Source: JBDIVL01 sp039794405 (lineage in GTDB: Bacteria; Planctomycetota; Brocadiia; Brocadiales; Brocadiaceae). From it: a DNA stretch of 64,000 bases. The stretch lies in contig JBDIVL010000008.1 of the NCBI GenBank assembly GCA_039794405.1, positions 38,623 through 102,622 on the forward strand, in the 5' to 3' direction. The translations under genes and the position numbers were made by a program. The notes below the pieces were generated by a model. The model saw only the letters and a program-made list of their open reading frames with translations. It did not search any database and was not told where the DNA came from. Below, piece by piece: positions 1 through 10,023 of this stretch. Position 1 is the stretch's first letter, and each line of letters starts with the position of its first letter.

Positions 1-487
1 GATACCATTTCAGTGATCTCTCAGATATTCTGGTGTTCATCAACACTACGGGGATATGCTTTTTTGCTGCCGCCATTAAAAAATTAGGCCATATTTCCAG
101 TTCGATTAGTATTATACAACTCGGGTGTATGGCATGCAAAACCCTCTCGACTACACAGCTCAAATCGAGAGGAAAATAAAAAATCCTCTTATCGCTAAAA
201 TACCTTCTCGCAACCGATGCCCCCGTATTAGTATTCGTAGATATCAAAATATCCAAACTATTAAACTCTTTTTCGATGCATTTTACAAGACTTTTTACCG
301 TCAAAACTTCTCCCACGGAAGCACAATGAATCCATATACAGGGCTTTTCTTCTCTCCCTGTGCCGATCCAACCTAAACGTTGTACAAGGCCAGAGCGATA
401 TCGTTCGCTTATAATAAACTTCGAAAAAAAATACGGCGAGCCGAAGATGAGCGCTGTTACATAAACAGCATCAAAGATTATAGACAT
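1..487 (-). CDS. waaA: 3-deoxy-D-manno-octulosonic acid (Kdo) transferase, N-terminal part, cut by the window edge
   Basis: Reading the minus strand from an ATG at 487 gives 162 codons without a stop, running off base 1. The product has family landmarks in order: an N-terminal hydrophobic anchor (residues 5-25), HCASVGEV (54-61) matching the WaaA catalytic SxGE motif with E60 as the likely general base, YFPLDL (104-109), ELEIWPNF (129-136) and NTRISERS (151-158). WaaA transfers Kdo from CMP-Kdo to lipid A precursor at the inner face of the cytoplasmic membrane, so the cell has an LPS-type outer membrane. It lies downstream of secA on the same strand, about 200 bases away. The C-terminal CMP-Kdo-binding half is outside the window. 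The call rests on recognised motifs and intact frame. Confidence 0.9.
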   Translation of the reverse strand, partial: MSIIFDAVYVTALIFGSPYFFSKFIISERYRSGLVQRLGWIGTGREEKPCIWIHCASVGEVLTVKSLVKCIEKEFNSLDILISTNTNTGASVARRYFSDKRIFYFPLDLSCVVERVLHAIHPSCIILIELEIWPNFLMAAAKKHIPVVLMNTRISERSLKWY

Positions 488-538
488 GGAGAAATGGAGT
501 GTGTTTCTAAAATGTTATCGTCCCTTATTGTGTTACTC

Positions 539-640
539 CATAAAAACTTCTTTTCTAGGGAGTTTTTATGAACCACAAAAGCACAAAGAGCACAGAGAAA
601 AGAATATAAATCTCTTTGTGCCCTTTGAGTCTTTGTGATT
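539..640. repeat. Two intergenic inverted repeats between secA and waaA
   Basis: The first is a perfect 10-bp stem, CATAAAAACT (539-548) with AGTTTTTATG (561-570), loop 12. The second (about 571-640) is an imperfect palindrome of CACAAAG and GCAC words with an AT-rich centre at about 598-610. Repeats of this CACAAAG type are scattered in many environmental bacterial genomes. Either could end secA transcription, but neither has a clean T-tract. Nothing else is visible in 488-694. Confidence 0.5.
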
Positions 641-694
641 AAATTTGTTTTAGTTCCTGCTTCCGCCAGGGTTATTATTCCTTGCTATCCATGC

Positions 695-3313
695 CTATTT
701 TACCCTGCCGCAACACTGTTTAAACTTTTTACCGCTACCACATGCACAGGGCTGATTTCTGCCTATCTTGATTCCAACTTTGATAGGTTCTACCTTTTGC
801 TCAACATGTTCTTCCTGGTTTGTATTTGTACCTTGAGCTGTACCAGACGGAAGTGGAGATGATTGTTCCATATTTAATCCGGAAACTTCCTGGTGAATAT
901 AACGGTCTGGATGCCATACGTCTTTCTTCTCCTCTTCTTTCCCTAATTGCAGTTTAAATATGAGATCAGTTACCTCATCTCTAATCGAAAGATTCATACT
1001 CTCAAACATACCAAGTGCTTCTCTCTTGTACTCAATTCTCGGGTCTACCTGTGCATATCCGCGAAGACCAATACCCGACCTTAAATGATCCATGGCATAA
1101 AGATGATCTTTCCATTTTGTATCAATCTTTTCCAGTAAAAGTATCTGAGCGATCTTTTCCATATCCCCTTTGCCAATGGTACTTTCTTTTGATTCATAGG
1201 CCTCTGCAGCTTTCTTTATCAGATATTCCTCTACGTTCTGAGGCGTCTTCTCTGCAACTTCGTTTAAATCGGCGGCAAAGCCAAATTTTTGCTTAAACCA
1301 GGCAGCAAGGTCGACCGGATCTTCTTCATCACTGCCACCTTTTGTGCTATAAGCAAAATCCACCATTTCCTTGATACTATTCTCCATCATCTGGAAAATA
1401 TAATTACGGATATTCTTACCCTCGAGTACATTCTGCCTCAGGCCATAAATCGTTTTTCTTTGCTCATCCATAACTTCGTCATATTCGAGCAGGTGTTTCC
1501 GTATTTCAAAATTATGCTCTTCAACTTTCTTTTGTGCCCTCTCGATAGATTTCGAAACCATGGAATGCTCAATGGCCATACCCTCTTCCATTCCGAAGCT
1601 TTTCAAGAGTGAACTCACACGCTCCGAGGCAAAGATACGCATTAAATCATCCTGAAGTGATACATAAAAACGGGAAGAACCGGGATCGCCCTGACGACCT
1701 GCACGCCCACGAAGCTGATTATCAATACGCCTTGCCTCGTGCCTTTCCGTACCAATAATATGTAAGCCTCCAAGCTCAGAAACACCCTCACCCAAAACAA
1801 TATCCGTACCTCGCCCGGCCATATTCGTTGCTATGGTTACGTTTCCTGGCTGTCCTGCCTTTGCAACAATGTGGGCTTCTTTTTCATGGTGCTTAGCGTT
1901 TAACACTTCATGTTCAATACCCTCTCTTCCTAACCGCTCACTCAACAGCTCTGATTTTTCAATAGAAACTGTTCCAACAAGTATTGGCCTACCCGTCTTG
2001 TGTACTTCCACAATTTCATTAATAATGGCATTGAATTTTTCTTTCTCAGTCCGATACACCCGATCAGGAAAGTTTGTGCGACGTAGGGGTTTGTTCGTGG
2101 GAATAACAACAACTTCAAGTTTATATATTTTGTCAAATTCCGCAGCCTCGGTCATTGCCGTCCCTGTCATCCCGGCAAGTTTCTTATACAACCGAAAGAA
2201 ATTCTGAAGGGTAATTGTAGCCAAAGTCTGGTTCTCTTCCTTTATGCGCTGACGTTCCTTCGCCTGTACAGCCTGGTGTAAACCATCACTCCATACCCGT
2301 CCTTCCATCAAGCGGCCGGTAAACTCATCAACAATGACGACATCACCATTTTTTACAATATAGTCTTTATCGTTCTTAAACAGATAATGGGCCCGAAGGG
2401 CCTGTTCAATATAATGAGGCCATTCCATATTCGTACCCGTATAAATACTGTCTACATTCAACTGTTTTTCGACCTCTTCAATACCTTCTTCATTCAGATG
2501 CACCATCCGCTCTTTTTCCTTTATTTCAAAGTGCTTTCCGGTTTTTAAGCGTCTGGCGATTCTATCTGCTACATAGTATTTCTCTGTTGATTCTTCTGCT
2601 GGACCAGAAATAATCAAGGGAGTACGGGCCTCATCAATTAATATACTATCGACTTCGTCAACGATGGCATAATGAAGGCCACGACTAATCTGAACCTGGT
2701 CTTCCGGTCCTACCCTCATATTGTCACGAAGGTAATCAAAACCAAACTCATTATTTGTCCCATAAGTAATATCACACAAATAAGCGGCCTTCTTTTCTTC
2801 GTAACCTTGGTTTGATTGAATAGCACCGGCTCTTAATCCTAAAAATTCGTATAAAGGAGACATCCAGTCTCTATCACGCCTTGCCAGATAATCATTAACG
2901 GTAACAACATGGACACCTTTACCAGATAATGCATTCAGGTAAGCTGGTAACGTAGCAACCAAAGTTTTTCCTTCACCGGTTGTCATTTCGGCAATCTTTC
3001 CCTGATGCAAAACAATACCACCAATGAGCTGAACATCGAAGTGCCTCATGGTACGGTTAGGACTGTCTGGATTCGGTGCAAGAAGTATCCTGCGGCTTGC
3101 CTCTCTAACGACGGCAAATGCCTCTGACAAAAGATCATCCAATGACTCTCCCCTGGATAATCTTTCTTTAAATTCATCTGTCTTTTGACGAATCTCTGCG
3201 TCCGTTAAAGACATCATTTTAGACTCAAGGGAATTAATATGGTCTACGATGGGTTTTATCTTCTTCAATACCCTTTCGTTTGATGTTCCAAATACTTTGG
3301 TAAATATACTCAT
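695..3313 (-). CDS. secA: Preprotein translocase ATPase SecA
   Basis: SecA is the cytoplasmic motor that pushes unfolded preproteins through SecYEG. The 872-residue product is close to the usual 830-900. Visible features: Walker A TTGEGKT (residues 111-117), Walker B region with DEVDSILIDEART, the helicase motif TNMAGRGTDI, the LRGRAGRQGD motif, and a C-terminal zinc-binding SEC-C tail (CACGSGKKFKQCC) after a variable linker. The tail usually binds SecB or ribosome. The ATG start gives the canonical N-terminus MSIFTKVFG. It is transcribed with waaA downstream and fhs upstream, separated from fhs by a terminator. No defects seen. Confidence 0.98.
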   Translation of the reverse strand: MSIFTKVFGTSNERVLKKIKPIVDHINSLESKMMSLTDAEIRQKTDEFKERLSRGESLDDLLSEAFAVVREASRRILLAPNPDSPNRTMRHFDVQLIGGIVLHQGKIAEMTTGEGKTLVATLPAYLNALSGKGVHVVTVNDYLARRDRDWMSPLYEFLGLRAGAIQSNQGYEEKKAAYLCDITYGTNNEFGFDYLRDNMRVGPEDQVQISRGLHYAIVDEVDSILIDEARTPLIISGPAEESTEKYYVADRIARRLKTGKHFEIKEKERMVHLNEEGIEEVEKQLNVDSIYTGTNMEWPHYIEQALRAHYLFKNDKDYIVKNGDVVIVDEFTGRLMEGRVWSDGLHQAVQAKERQRIKEENQTLATITLQNFFRLYKKLAGMTGTAMTEAAEFDKIYKLEVVVIPTNKPLRRTNFPDRVYRTEKEKFNAIINEIVEVHKTGRPILVGTVSIEKSELLSERLGREGIEHEVLNAKHHEKEAHIVAKAGQPGNVTIATNMAGRGTDIVLGEGVSELGGLHIIGTERHEARRIDNQLRGRAGRQGDPGSSRFYVSLQDDLMRIFASERVSSLLKSFGMEEGMAIEHSMVSKSIERAQKKVEEHNFEIRKHLLEYDEVMDEQRKTIYGLRQNVLEGKNIRNYIFQMMENSIKEMVDFAYSTKGGSDEEDPVDLAAWFKQKFGFAADLNEVAEKTPQNVEEYLIKKAAEAYESKESTIGKGDMEKIAQILLLEKIDTKWKDHLYAMDHLRSGIGLRGYAQVDPRIEYKREALGMFESMNLSIRDEVTDLIFKLQLGKEEEKKDVWHPDRYIHQEVSGLNMEQSSPLPSGTAQGTNTNQEEHVEQKVEPIKVGIKIGRNQPCACGSGKKFKQCCGRVK

Positions 3314-3415
3314 AGTTTAATACTGTGAAATTTTATGATATAAAAAAAATCCAACATAATACTGTTATTTTAAGCAAATGAAAATATATAGTCAAGGTAA
3401 TGTTTGGAAGCAGAC

Positions 3416-3455
3416 GAAAAAAAGGCTGTTGAACGTTTTGTTTAACAGCCTTTTA
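3416..3455 (-). terminator. Rho-independent terminator after fhs
   Basis: On the minus strand AAAAGGCTGTT pairs with AACAGCCTTTT around a short loop and runs into seven T residues, about 160 bases after the fhs stop. The rest of the 3314-3617 gap is AT-rich with no gene visible. Confidence 0.8.
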
Positions 3456-3617
3456 GAGCAATAGTTTTGAATTACAGAACTAAAAAATCGCACGTTGTGA
3501 GATTTAAGATTAATTACAGTATCGAACTTAAATCTTTCCACTTATAACTCGCAAACATCTCTAAAAAAACTCATAAAGAAATGTTTTTACAGGATAACAC
3601 TGTAAAGGATTTAAGGA

Positions 3618-5381
3618 TTAGAAAAGTCCCTTTACCTTTCCCGTCTTTACATCAACATCCACACGTCGGAATGCCGGATCAGAACTCGTTCCCGGCATGA
3701 GCTTAATATCTCCAGCCATCGGGACTACAAACCCTGCACCTTTGAAGGTCAGTATATCACGGATACGTAATCTCCACCCCTTTGGTGCACCCTTTAATTG
3801 TGGATTATCCGTAATGGAAAGGTGGGTTTTAACCATGCAAGTTCCCATTTTTGAAATATCGGGGTCATTATCCAATACCTTGATTTTTGCTAAAGCCTCT
3901 GGGGCATAGTCAACTCCATCCGCACCGTAAACTTCCTTTGCAATCAGTTCAATGCGCGCCTTTAATGGTGCACTCAGTTCATACAGAAATTTAAAATTCG
4001 TGGGGTGGTTACATGCATCAATTACTGCATCTGCAAGTTCTAAAGCTCCCTCACCTCCCTTGAGCCAGTGTTGAGATACGGCAACACGGGCACCAGCCGC
4101 ATCTGCTATTTTGCGAATTACTTTAATTTCAGATGCTGTATCCGTATGGAAATGATTAATACAAACAACCGGGTTGATTCCCGCTTTCCTTACCGTCTCA
4201 ACGTGATGAACAAGATTTTCTGTTCCCTTTTCCACCCATGCAACATTTTCTTCTTTATAACACGGGTCCAGCGGACGACCTGGCACCGGAATAGGAGCAC
4301 CGCCATGGCATTTCATTCCACGGACTGTGGTAACAATTACCGCCGCATTTGGACGGTGTCCTGAGTAACGGCATTTTAAGTTCCAGAATTTTTCAAACCC
4401 AATATCTGCCCCAAACCCGGATTCAGTCACATGGTAATCACCCAATTTTAGGCCAAGCCTGTCTGCAATAATAGAAGACTGGCCAATAGCAATATTGGCA
4501 AAAGGACCTGCGTGAACGAACACCGGCTGCCCTTCAATAGTCTGCATTAAATTCGGATTAATAGCACCCACCATCCATGCAGTCATAGCACCAGCCACTT
4601 CAAGATCGGTAGTGGTTATCGGATCACCTTTTTTACTGTAAGCAACTACCATCTTGCCTATCCGTTCCCTCATGTCTTTTAAATCCGTAGCAACCGAGAG
4701 AATGGCCATAAGTTCTGAAGATACGGCTATGGCAAATCCAGATTCCATCATAAAACCATCCATTCTGCTGCCGATGCCAATGACAATTTTTCTCAGTGCT
4801 TGGGCACAAAAGTCAATAATCCACTTAAGTTCGATTCTATCGGTATCAATATCAAGACGTTTTAAATTGCTTTTCGCAAGCCTCTCGTCATCATAATTAA
4901 ATTCATGCTGCAGCCTAGATGTAAGGGCTACCATAGCCAGATTATGTGCATTGATGATGGCATTTATATCACCTGTTAGTCCAAGTGAAAAAGGAGTGAG
5001 AGGTATGCATTGGGAAAGTCCACCGCCTGCAGCAGAACCCTTGATATTCATCGTTGGTCCTCCCGATGGCTGGCGAATGGCCCCAATAACTCTTTTTCCT
5101 CTTTTCCCCAACCCCTGCACAAGCCCCATCGTGGTGGTCGATTTTCCCTCACCCAAAGGCGTTGGCGTTATTGCCGTTACATCAATAAATTTTCCATCGG
5201 GCTTTTTCTCTACCCGTTTCAAAACTTTGTTAAAATCAACCTTTGCTACATGATGTCCATGGGGAAGTAGTTCCTCTTTCTCCAGACCTAACTCTTCAGC
5301 CAGTTGATAAACTGTTTTCATTCGGGTTTCGGCATCTTCTGCTATTTCCCAATCTGCGTGCTTGGTAGGGTCCATCGCCAT
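3618..5381 (-). CDS. fhs: Formate-tetrahydrofolate ligase
   Basis: Catalyses ATP-dependent formation of 10-formyltetrahydrofolate from formate and THF, the entry step of the methyl branch of the reductive acetyl-CoA pathway. The 587 residues are slightly above the usual 555-560, with a longer N-terminus. The P-loop TPLGEGKSTTT is at residues 74-84. Other family blocks are GGLSQCIPL, FVHAGPFANIAIGQSSI and MPGTSSDPAF near the C-terminus. The ATG is preceded on the minus strand by AAGGAG seven bases away. It appears monocistronic, with its own terminator. With the corrinoid methyltransferase genes at the right end of the window it supports an active C1-folate metabolism. An acetogenic-type carbon-fixation role is inferred. 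Confidence 0.97.
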   Translation of the reverse strand: MAMDPTKHADWEIAEDAETRMKTVYQLAEELGLEKEELLPHGHHVAKVDFNKVLKRVEKKPDGKFIDVTAITPTPLGEGKSTTTMGLVQGLGKRGKRVIGAIRQPSGGPTMNIKGSAAGGGLSQCIPLTPFSLGLTGDINAIINAHNLAMVALTSRLQHEFNYDDERLAKSNLKRLDIDTDRIELKWIIDFCAQALRKIVIGIGSRMDGFMMESGFAIAVSSELMAILSVATDLKDMRERIGKMVVAYSKKGDPITTTDLEVAGAMTAWMVGAINPNLMQTIEGQPVFVHAGPFANIAIGQSSIIADRLGLKLGDYHVTESGFGADIGFEKFWNLKCRYSGHRPNAAVIVTTVRGMKCHGGAPIPVPGRPLDPCYKEENVAWVEKGTENLVHHVETVRKAGINPVVCINHFHTDTASEIKVIRKIADAAGARVAVSQHWLKGGEGALELADAVIDACNHPTNFKFLYELSAPLKARIELIAKEVYGADGVDYAPEALAKIKVLDNDPDISKMGTCMVKTHLSITDNPQLKGAPKGWRLRIRDILTFKGAGFVVPMAGDIKLMPGTSSDPAFRRVDVDVKTGKVKGLF

Positions 5382-6130
5382 TTTTTTTCTCCTTACATGA
5401 TCATTAAAATAAACCTAAAATACCTTAAGAAAATGACTACTTAAGTAAATAAAATAACAAAACCGATCAACCTATCTATCTGCCTATCACTAATCTTCTT
5501 AAGTGAATGTTATTGAATTGAACGATTATACTTATAAAATTATCAAGGTCAAGGAAAATGATAAAAAATAACAAGAATTACTCCATTATTTTCAAAATTT
5601 TTATTGACAAAAACTTTCATAAAAAATAGAATGCTCCACTTAGGAAATTTATCCTTGTTATATTTGCTGTTAATCGGCTGCATCATATCATCCACTTTAT
5701 GGCTCATTTAGGGTATTTTTATGGAAAAATGCTATAAAGTTCTTTTTTGTTACCCAAATTATCAGTTCTGTAACTTTTTCTTCATCTTATCAGCTAATTA
5801 ACACATAAGGATATGATAATAAAACACTTAAAATAGCAGTGTTTTGTTTATATTTCAAGTTTAACTGCAATGAATATTTTACATGTACAATATTTTTACC
5901 AACAGATACATAAAGGTGTGATTTTTGCTAATTCATGATTATTAAGGTTTCATCTTGATGGAAGAGGGCTATAAACAATTTCAATGTTTCTCCAAAATAA
6001 AAAAGTGAACCTTCTTAAATTAAGAGAGGAAAGGAGGTATATATACAAATAACAAATGGAGGTAAATTGGTTTAGTTGTTTGGTCCTTCTCGATTTGGAT
6101 TTAATACATTAAAAAAGGAGGAAATTTTTT
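5382..6130. other. 749-bp AT-rich divergent intergenic region (fhs / porin)
   Basis: No convincing gene. It holds the ribosome binding site of fhs at the left, a good sigma-70-like promoter pointing right (5604-5632), and two purine-rich Shine-Dalgarno-like stretches (about 6026-6038 and 6115-6122). The second serves the porin. A six-codon ORF (ATG at about 6057, MEVNWF) follows the first and could be a leader peptide, but support is weak. Any transcript from the promoter would have a leader of about 490 bases. Confidence 0.5.
5604..5632 (+). promoter_or_regulatory. Sigma-70-type promoter upstream of the porin
   Basis: TTGACA (5604-5609), a 17-base spacer and TAGAAT (5627-5632): a perfect -35 box, optimal spacing and a good -10 box. 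Predicted transcription start is about 5639, roughly 490 bases before the porin ATG. A small RNA starting here is also possible. Confidence 0.55.
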
Positions 6131-7357
6131 ATGAAGAGTTTTTTTAATTGGGGAATGGCGTGCTTGGTATCCGGTGCAATAGGAGGCCTTTTTACGCCAA
6201 GTTTCGCACAAGAGTATATGCCGGAAGCACCGGCAATCGCCCCTGCAGAAGAAGGAGCACTATCCGGCTTCTTTAAAAGTGTGGAAGTAAGTGGTTTTAT
6301 TGATACATATTATAGTTACAACTTCTCGAATCCAAAAGACAACCTGGGGTCGGGTGGAGATTTTGCACGCCCGGATTTGGTAGAAGTAAGGGCATTCGAC
6401 AGGGAACATAATTCATTTACCTTAGACAACGTCGAAATTTCCGTTTTTAAACCATCCACAGAAAAGGATCCGATTGGTTTTGGGTTCACAACAAACTACG
6501 GTGAAATTGCACGAAGGTTAACTTTTATACCTGCCGAAATGACCACAGGCACCAGGGTCGATAACGACGATTTTACCATAAGCCAGGGTTTCGTAACCTA
6601 CAAGGCACCTGTAGGAAAGGGTATTGATTTTAAGTTTGGTAAATTTGCCACCTGGATTGGGGCAGAACTCTGGGAGAGTGTAGACAATCCTAACTTTTCA
6701 CGTTCACTCCTTTACCAAAATGCAATCCCATTTACCAATACAGGTCTTGCAATTGGCTATCCTCTGTTAGATAATCTATCAGCCACATTTTACCTTGTAA
6801 ATGGTTGGGATACCTTTGCAGACAATAACGATGGGAAAACTCTTGGATACCAATTTAACTGGGCTATATCGGAAAATACCAGTTTTATTGTGAATGGTAG
6901 CCACGGACCTGAACAAGATGATGATCTGGTTTCTGACGCTGATGGGAATTGGCGCCATTTCTGGGATCTTATTTTAGCACTCAAACCACTTGACAAGACA
7001 AGTCTTAATTTTAATTTTGATTTCGGTACAGAAGAAGGTGCGGAAGGTATAGCAAGTGGATTCTTACCGGGAACAGGCAAAAATGGCAAATGGTGGGGGA
7101 TCTCCGGTATTCTCAGCCAAGAGATAACAGATTCCTTTGGATTAGCATTCAGGGGTGAGTATTTTGATGATGATGATGGCGCCAGGATAGGCATCAATGA
7201 TCTTCAAATCTGGGAAGCTACCCTTACTGCCAATATAAAAATCCGGGAAAACCTGCTTGTCAGACCAGAAATCCGCTATGATAAGGCAGATCAGGAAATA
7301 TTTGCCGGACAGGACAATCAACTTACAACGGCAATCGATTTCGCTTATCTATTCTAA
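6131..7357 (+). CDS. Outer-membrane beta-barrel protein (porin-like, BBP2-type)
   Basis: The 408-residue product starts with a signal peptide (charged MKSFFNWG, hydrophobic stretch, cleavage near SFAQE at residue 28). The mature part, from about residue 48, begins VEVSGFIDTYYSYNF. Such alternating aromatic and polar strands are typical of the putative beta-barrel porin-2 family. Later strands alternate similarly, and the chain ends FAYLF, with the C-terminal phenylalanine recognised by the BAM machinery. It lacks long hydrophobic helices. Likely role: a diffusion channel or structural outer-membrane protein. The substrate cannot be told. The ATG follows AAAAAAGGAGG at good spacing. Long promoter leader upstream, strong terminator downstream, so it is a single-gene unit. 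Specific family assignment is moderate. Confidence 0.8.
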   Translation: MKSFFNWGMACLVSGAIGGLFTPSFAQEYMPEAPAIAPAEEGALSGFFKSVEVSGFIDTYYSYNFSNPKDNLGSGGDFARPDLVEVRAFDREHNSFTLDNVEISVFKPSTEKDPIGFGFTTNYGEIARRLTFIPAEMTTGTRVDNDDFTISQGFVTYKAPVGKGIDFKFGKFATWIGAELWESVDNPNFSRSLLYQNAIPFTNTGLAIGYPLLDNLSATFYLVNGWDTFADNNDGKTLGYQFNWAISENTSFIVNGSHGPEQDDDLVSDADGNWRHFWDLILALKPLDKTSLNFNFDFGTEEGAEGIASGFLPGTGKNGKWWGISGILSQEITDSFGLAFRGEYFDDDDGARIGINDLQIWEATLTANIKIRENLLVRPEIRYDKADQEIFAGQDNQLTTAIDFAYLF

Positions 7358-7424
7358 TCTGATTGTTGTTATTTGTTAAAATAGCGGTAAAGATTTAATC
7401 TTATAAACAGGTAAAACTTAATAA

Positions 7425-7471
7425 CCCCCTATATCCCCTTCCACAAAGGGAGATATAGGGGGATTTTTGTT
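7425..7471 (+). terminator. Rho-independent terminator after the porin gene
   Basis: CCCCCTATATCCCCTT pairs with AAAGGGAGATATAGGGGG and is followed by a run of T (atttttgtttt). This is a strong GC-rich hairpin 67 bases after the stop. Confidence 0.85.
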
Positions 7472-7594
7472 TTACAAACTTATAAGATAAATATAAAATT
7501 ACCCCATAAGAAATGTAAGGAAGTAATTTTCATACGTATCGCCCGGTGAAAAGAGTTCATAACAAAAGATTATTTATAAGACAAATCACCCATA

Positions 7595-9763
7595 ATGAGA
7601 AAGAATGCGGCACGCAAAGATAAATCAGTTTCCACATTTATCATAATTTTAACGTCATTATTCTCCATTCTCCTTTATTTAAATACCATACACGGAAAAT
7701 TTGTCTACGATGATTTTAAGATTATTGTGGAAAATTCTTTTATAAGGGAATGGAAGTATTTTCCTAAGATATTTACAAATGATTATTTTTTCATCTCCGG
7801 GGAGATGAGTTATCGCCCCCTCGTTACGGTCTCATACTTCATTGACTATGCCATCTGGCATTTAAATCCCTTTGGATTTCATCTCACAAACATCATCCTG
7901 CACACGGGAAATGTGATCCTTTTTTACCTCTTCCTTAGCTCAATTTTGCAGAATAAGAAGGTGATTTTCCTTTCAACCTTATTTTTTGTAACACACCTCC
8001 TCCTCGTAGAGACGGTAAACGCCATCGGATACCGGGAGGATCTTTTATCCGCAACCTTTATACTCATATCTCTTATTTATTTCATAAAATCAGATAACTC
8101 TTTATCCGGGGAAAACAGCCAAAAGAGCCGATTTACCTTCTCCTATACCATCTCACTCATTGCTTATGCATGCAGCCTCTTTTCAAAAGAAATGGCTATA
8201 ACACTACCCGCACTTTTACCCCTGTTTGTTATTTTCTCAAAACAAAAACTATGGCCGACCATTGTAAAAAAACTGAAAGGAATATATACAGGATATATTG
8301 CCATATCCTTGTTTTACCTCATAATTCGGTTTATTATAATAAAAAATCCCCTCTTAAAAGTTGATTACCAGTCAGGTGGTTTCTGGACCAACGTCTTTAC
8401 CATGGTCAAGATCCTGGCATCTTATATAAAACTATCATTCTTCCCATACGGCCTGAATGCAGACTATGTCGTACCACTAGTAAACACCCCACAGGAATGG
8501 TCATCCATTTTATCCATCACCTTTGTAATTTCCGTCTTTGTCGTATTTACAATCCTGTGTAAATCGAGAAATATACTTGCCTGCTGGATATCATGGTTCC
8601 TTATCACACTATTACCCGTTATGAATATCGTCCCAATAGGAAATATCATGGCCGAAAGGTACCTTTACATTCCAGTAATGGGATTCTGCGTTGTAAAGGG
8701 AATTCTCATATACCGGATTACCGATCCCGTATTATCGGCTCATGCCATCCAACTTAGAAAGGTTGTTCAAACAGCTTTGGTATTCATCATGATAGGAGGT
8801 TATGGGGTTTCTATTATCCAGAGAAACGGGTCTTGGCGGGATGAGTTAACACTCTGGACAAAAACCATTCAACGTTCTCCTAACAGCCAGCGCGCACATT
8901 GCAATCTGGGAAATGTATATATGGAAAATGGCTTTACTGAAATGGCACAAGCGGAATATCAAACAGCCTTGAGTATAAATCCCCAAAATGCCAATGTGCA
9001 CAGCAATCTTGGAATCATCTATAGCAAACAAGGTATGCCCGATAAGGCTTTTGCAGAATATAAGGAAGCCATTCAATTAGATAATAATTACGCACAGCCA
9101 CACAATAACCTTGGCAATATTTATTTCAATCTAGATCAAATTGATAAGGCAAAACGAGAATATGAGGAGGCATTAAGGATAAAGCCTAATTATTCACATG
9201 CCCATAATGGACTTGGAAGCGTTTATGATACGATCGGGGAACTCGATAGAGCCCTGGAAGAATTTAAAAAATCTCTTTACTACGACAATCGTTATATCCA
9301 TGCTATAAATAATCTGGGGATAAACTACGCAAAAAGGGGACAGTGGAATGAAGCCATTGCTGAATTTAAAAAGGCCATCGAACTCGATGCTAGTCAAGTA
9401 CAAGGCCATTACAACCTGGGACTTGCATATGAGAAATCAGGAAAAACAATAGACGCCATCAATGAATACAGTATTGTGGTTCGACTTAACCCCACAAATT
9501 TCAGCGCCCATTATGCACTCGGTGTCTTATATGAAAGTCTGGGCCTTGCCGACAAGGCCATCGATGAATTTCAGAAAATTGTTATGATCTATCCTAAAGA
9601 TGTGAATACGTATAAAAAACTTATTTTTTTATACCTGGACAATAAAAAGGATACGGAAATGGCCCGATACTATGTAAAAGAATTACTAAAAATAGATCCA
9701 TCACAGGCACAAAAAGATGATATTAAGCAAATTCTCAATCGTTTCACGTCAACACAGGGTTGA
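7595..9763 (+). CDS. Polytopic membrane protein with C-terminal TPR repeats (TMTC-like / DUF1736)
   Basis: 722 residues. The N-terminal ~410 residues hold about ten hydrophobic segments. Near the start is the sequence GKFVYDDFKIIVENS, the acidic first-loop signature (YDD) shared with TMTC and other GT-C-type membrane glycosyltransferase-like proteins. Residues about 425-700 contain roughly eight TPR units (for example NAHNGLGSVYDTIGELDRAL-like spacing of A/G/Y at 34-residue intervals). Such proteins sit in the cytoplasmic membrane and are suspected to glycosylate exported proteins, but the bacterial members are not characterised. The ATG has only a weak Shine-Dalgarno. It stands alone between the porin terminator and a convergent tRNA. 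Family-level call is good; activity is unknown. Confidence 0.8.
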   Translation: MRKNAARKDKSVSTFIIILTSLFSILLYLNTIHGKFVYDDFKIIVENSFIREWKYFPKIFTNDYFFISGEMSYRPLVTVSYFIDYAIWHLNPFGFHLTNIILHTGNVILFYLFLSSILQNKKVIFLSTLFFVTHLLLVETVNAIGYREDLLSATFILISLIYFIKSDNSLSGENSQKSRFTFSYTISLIAYACSLFSKEMAITLPALLPLFVIFSKQKLWPTIVKKLKGIYTGYIAISLFYLIIRFIIIKNPLLKVDYQSGGFWTNVFTMVKILASYIKLSFFPYGLNADYVVPLVNTPQEWSSILSITFVISVFVVFTILCKSRNILACWISWFLITLLPVMNIVPIGNIMAERYLYIPVMGFCVVKGILIYRITDPVLSAHAIQLRKVVQTALVFIMIGGYGVSIIQRNGSWRDELTLWTKTIQRSPNSQRAHCNLGNVYMENGFTEMAQAEYQTALSINPQNANVHSNLGIIYSKQGMPDKAFAEYKEAIQLDNNYAQPHNNLGNIYFNLDQIDKAKREYEEALRIKPNYSHAHNGLGSVYDTIGELDRALEEFKKSLYYDNRYIHAINNLGINYAKRGQWNEAIAEFKKAIELDASQVQGHYNLGLAYEKSGKTIDAINEYSIVVRLNPTNFSAHYALGVLYESLGLADKAIDEFQKIVMIYPKDVNTYKKLIFLYLDNKKDTEMARYYVKELLKIDPSQAQKDDIKQILNRFTSTQG

Positions 9764-9822
9764 GATCATACAGACGATTGCCAACTCTTTTGAGTTAAGG
9801 ATTGTTTTTCTGATGCGGAAAG

Positions 9823-9896
9823 TGGGCCCACAAGGATTCGAACCTTGGACACGCGGATTATGAGTCCGCTGCTCTAACCGGCTGAGCTATGGGCCC
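9823..9896 (-). tRNA. tRNA with anticodon CAT (probably tRNA-Ile2, otherwise elongator tRNA-Met)
   Basis: The minus strand folds as a cloverleaf: acceptor GGGCCCA with TGGGCCC, D-arm beginning TAGCTCAGCCGGTTAGAGC, anticodon stem GCGGA with TCCGC enclosing CTCATAA (anticodon CAT), T-arm CAAGG-TTCGAAT-CCTTG, discriminator A. CCA is not encoded. The acceptor resembles bacterial tRNA-Ile2 genes, whose C34 is changed to lysidine, more than elongator Met, but sequence alone does not settle this. It is not an initiator tRNA, because it has a normal first base pair and lacks the three GC pairs at the bottom of the anticodon stem. Confidence 0.93.
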
Positions 9897-9905
9897 TTTT
9901 CTGAA

Positions 9906-9933
9906 ATTATAACAAAATTTTTTCCCTTTTCAA
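9906..9933 (-). promoter_or_regulatory. Promoter of the tRNA gene
   Basis: On the minus strand TTGAAA (9933-9928), a 16-base spacer and a consensus TATAAT (9911-9906). Predicted start is about 9899, three bases before the mature 5' end. Confidence 0.65.
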
Positions 9934-10023
9934 ATCCATTCTGAAAAAAGCTTTTTTCATATACAAATGATACATCAAGGTAAAAACGGCCTTAGAGAAT
10001 GTATCGTCGGGAAATTACCATAC

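Noticed and set aside
125..376. 83-codon plus-strand ORF near the left edge
   Set aside because: It is antisense to the waaA coding sequence, whose motifs are clear.
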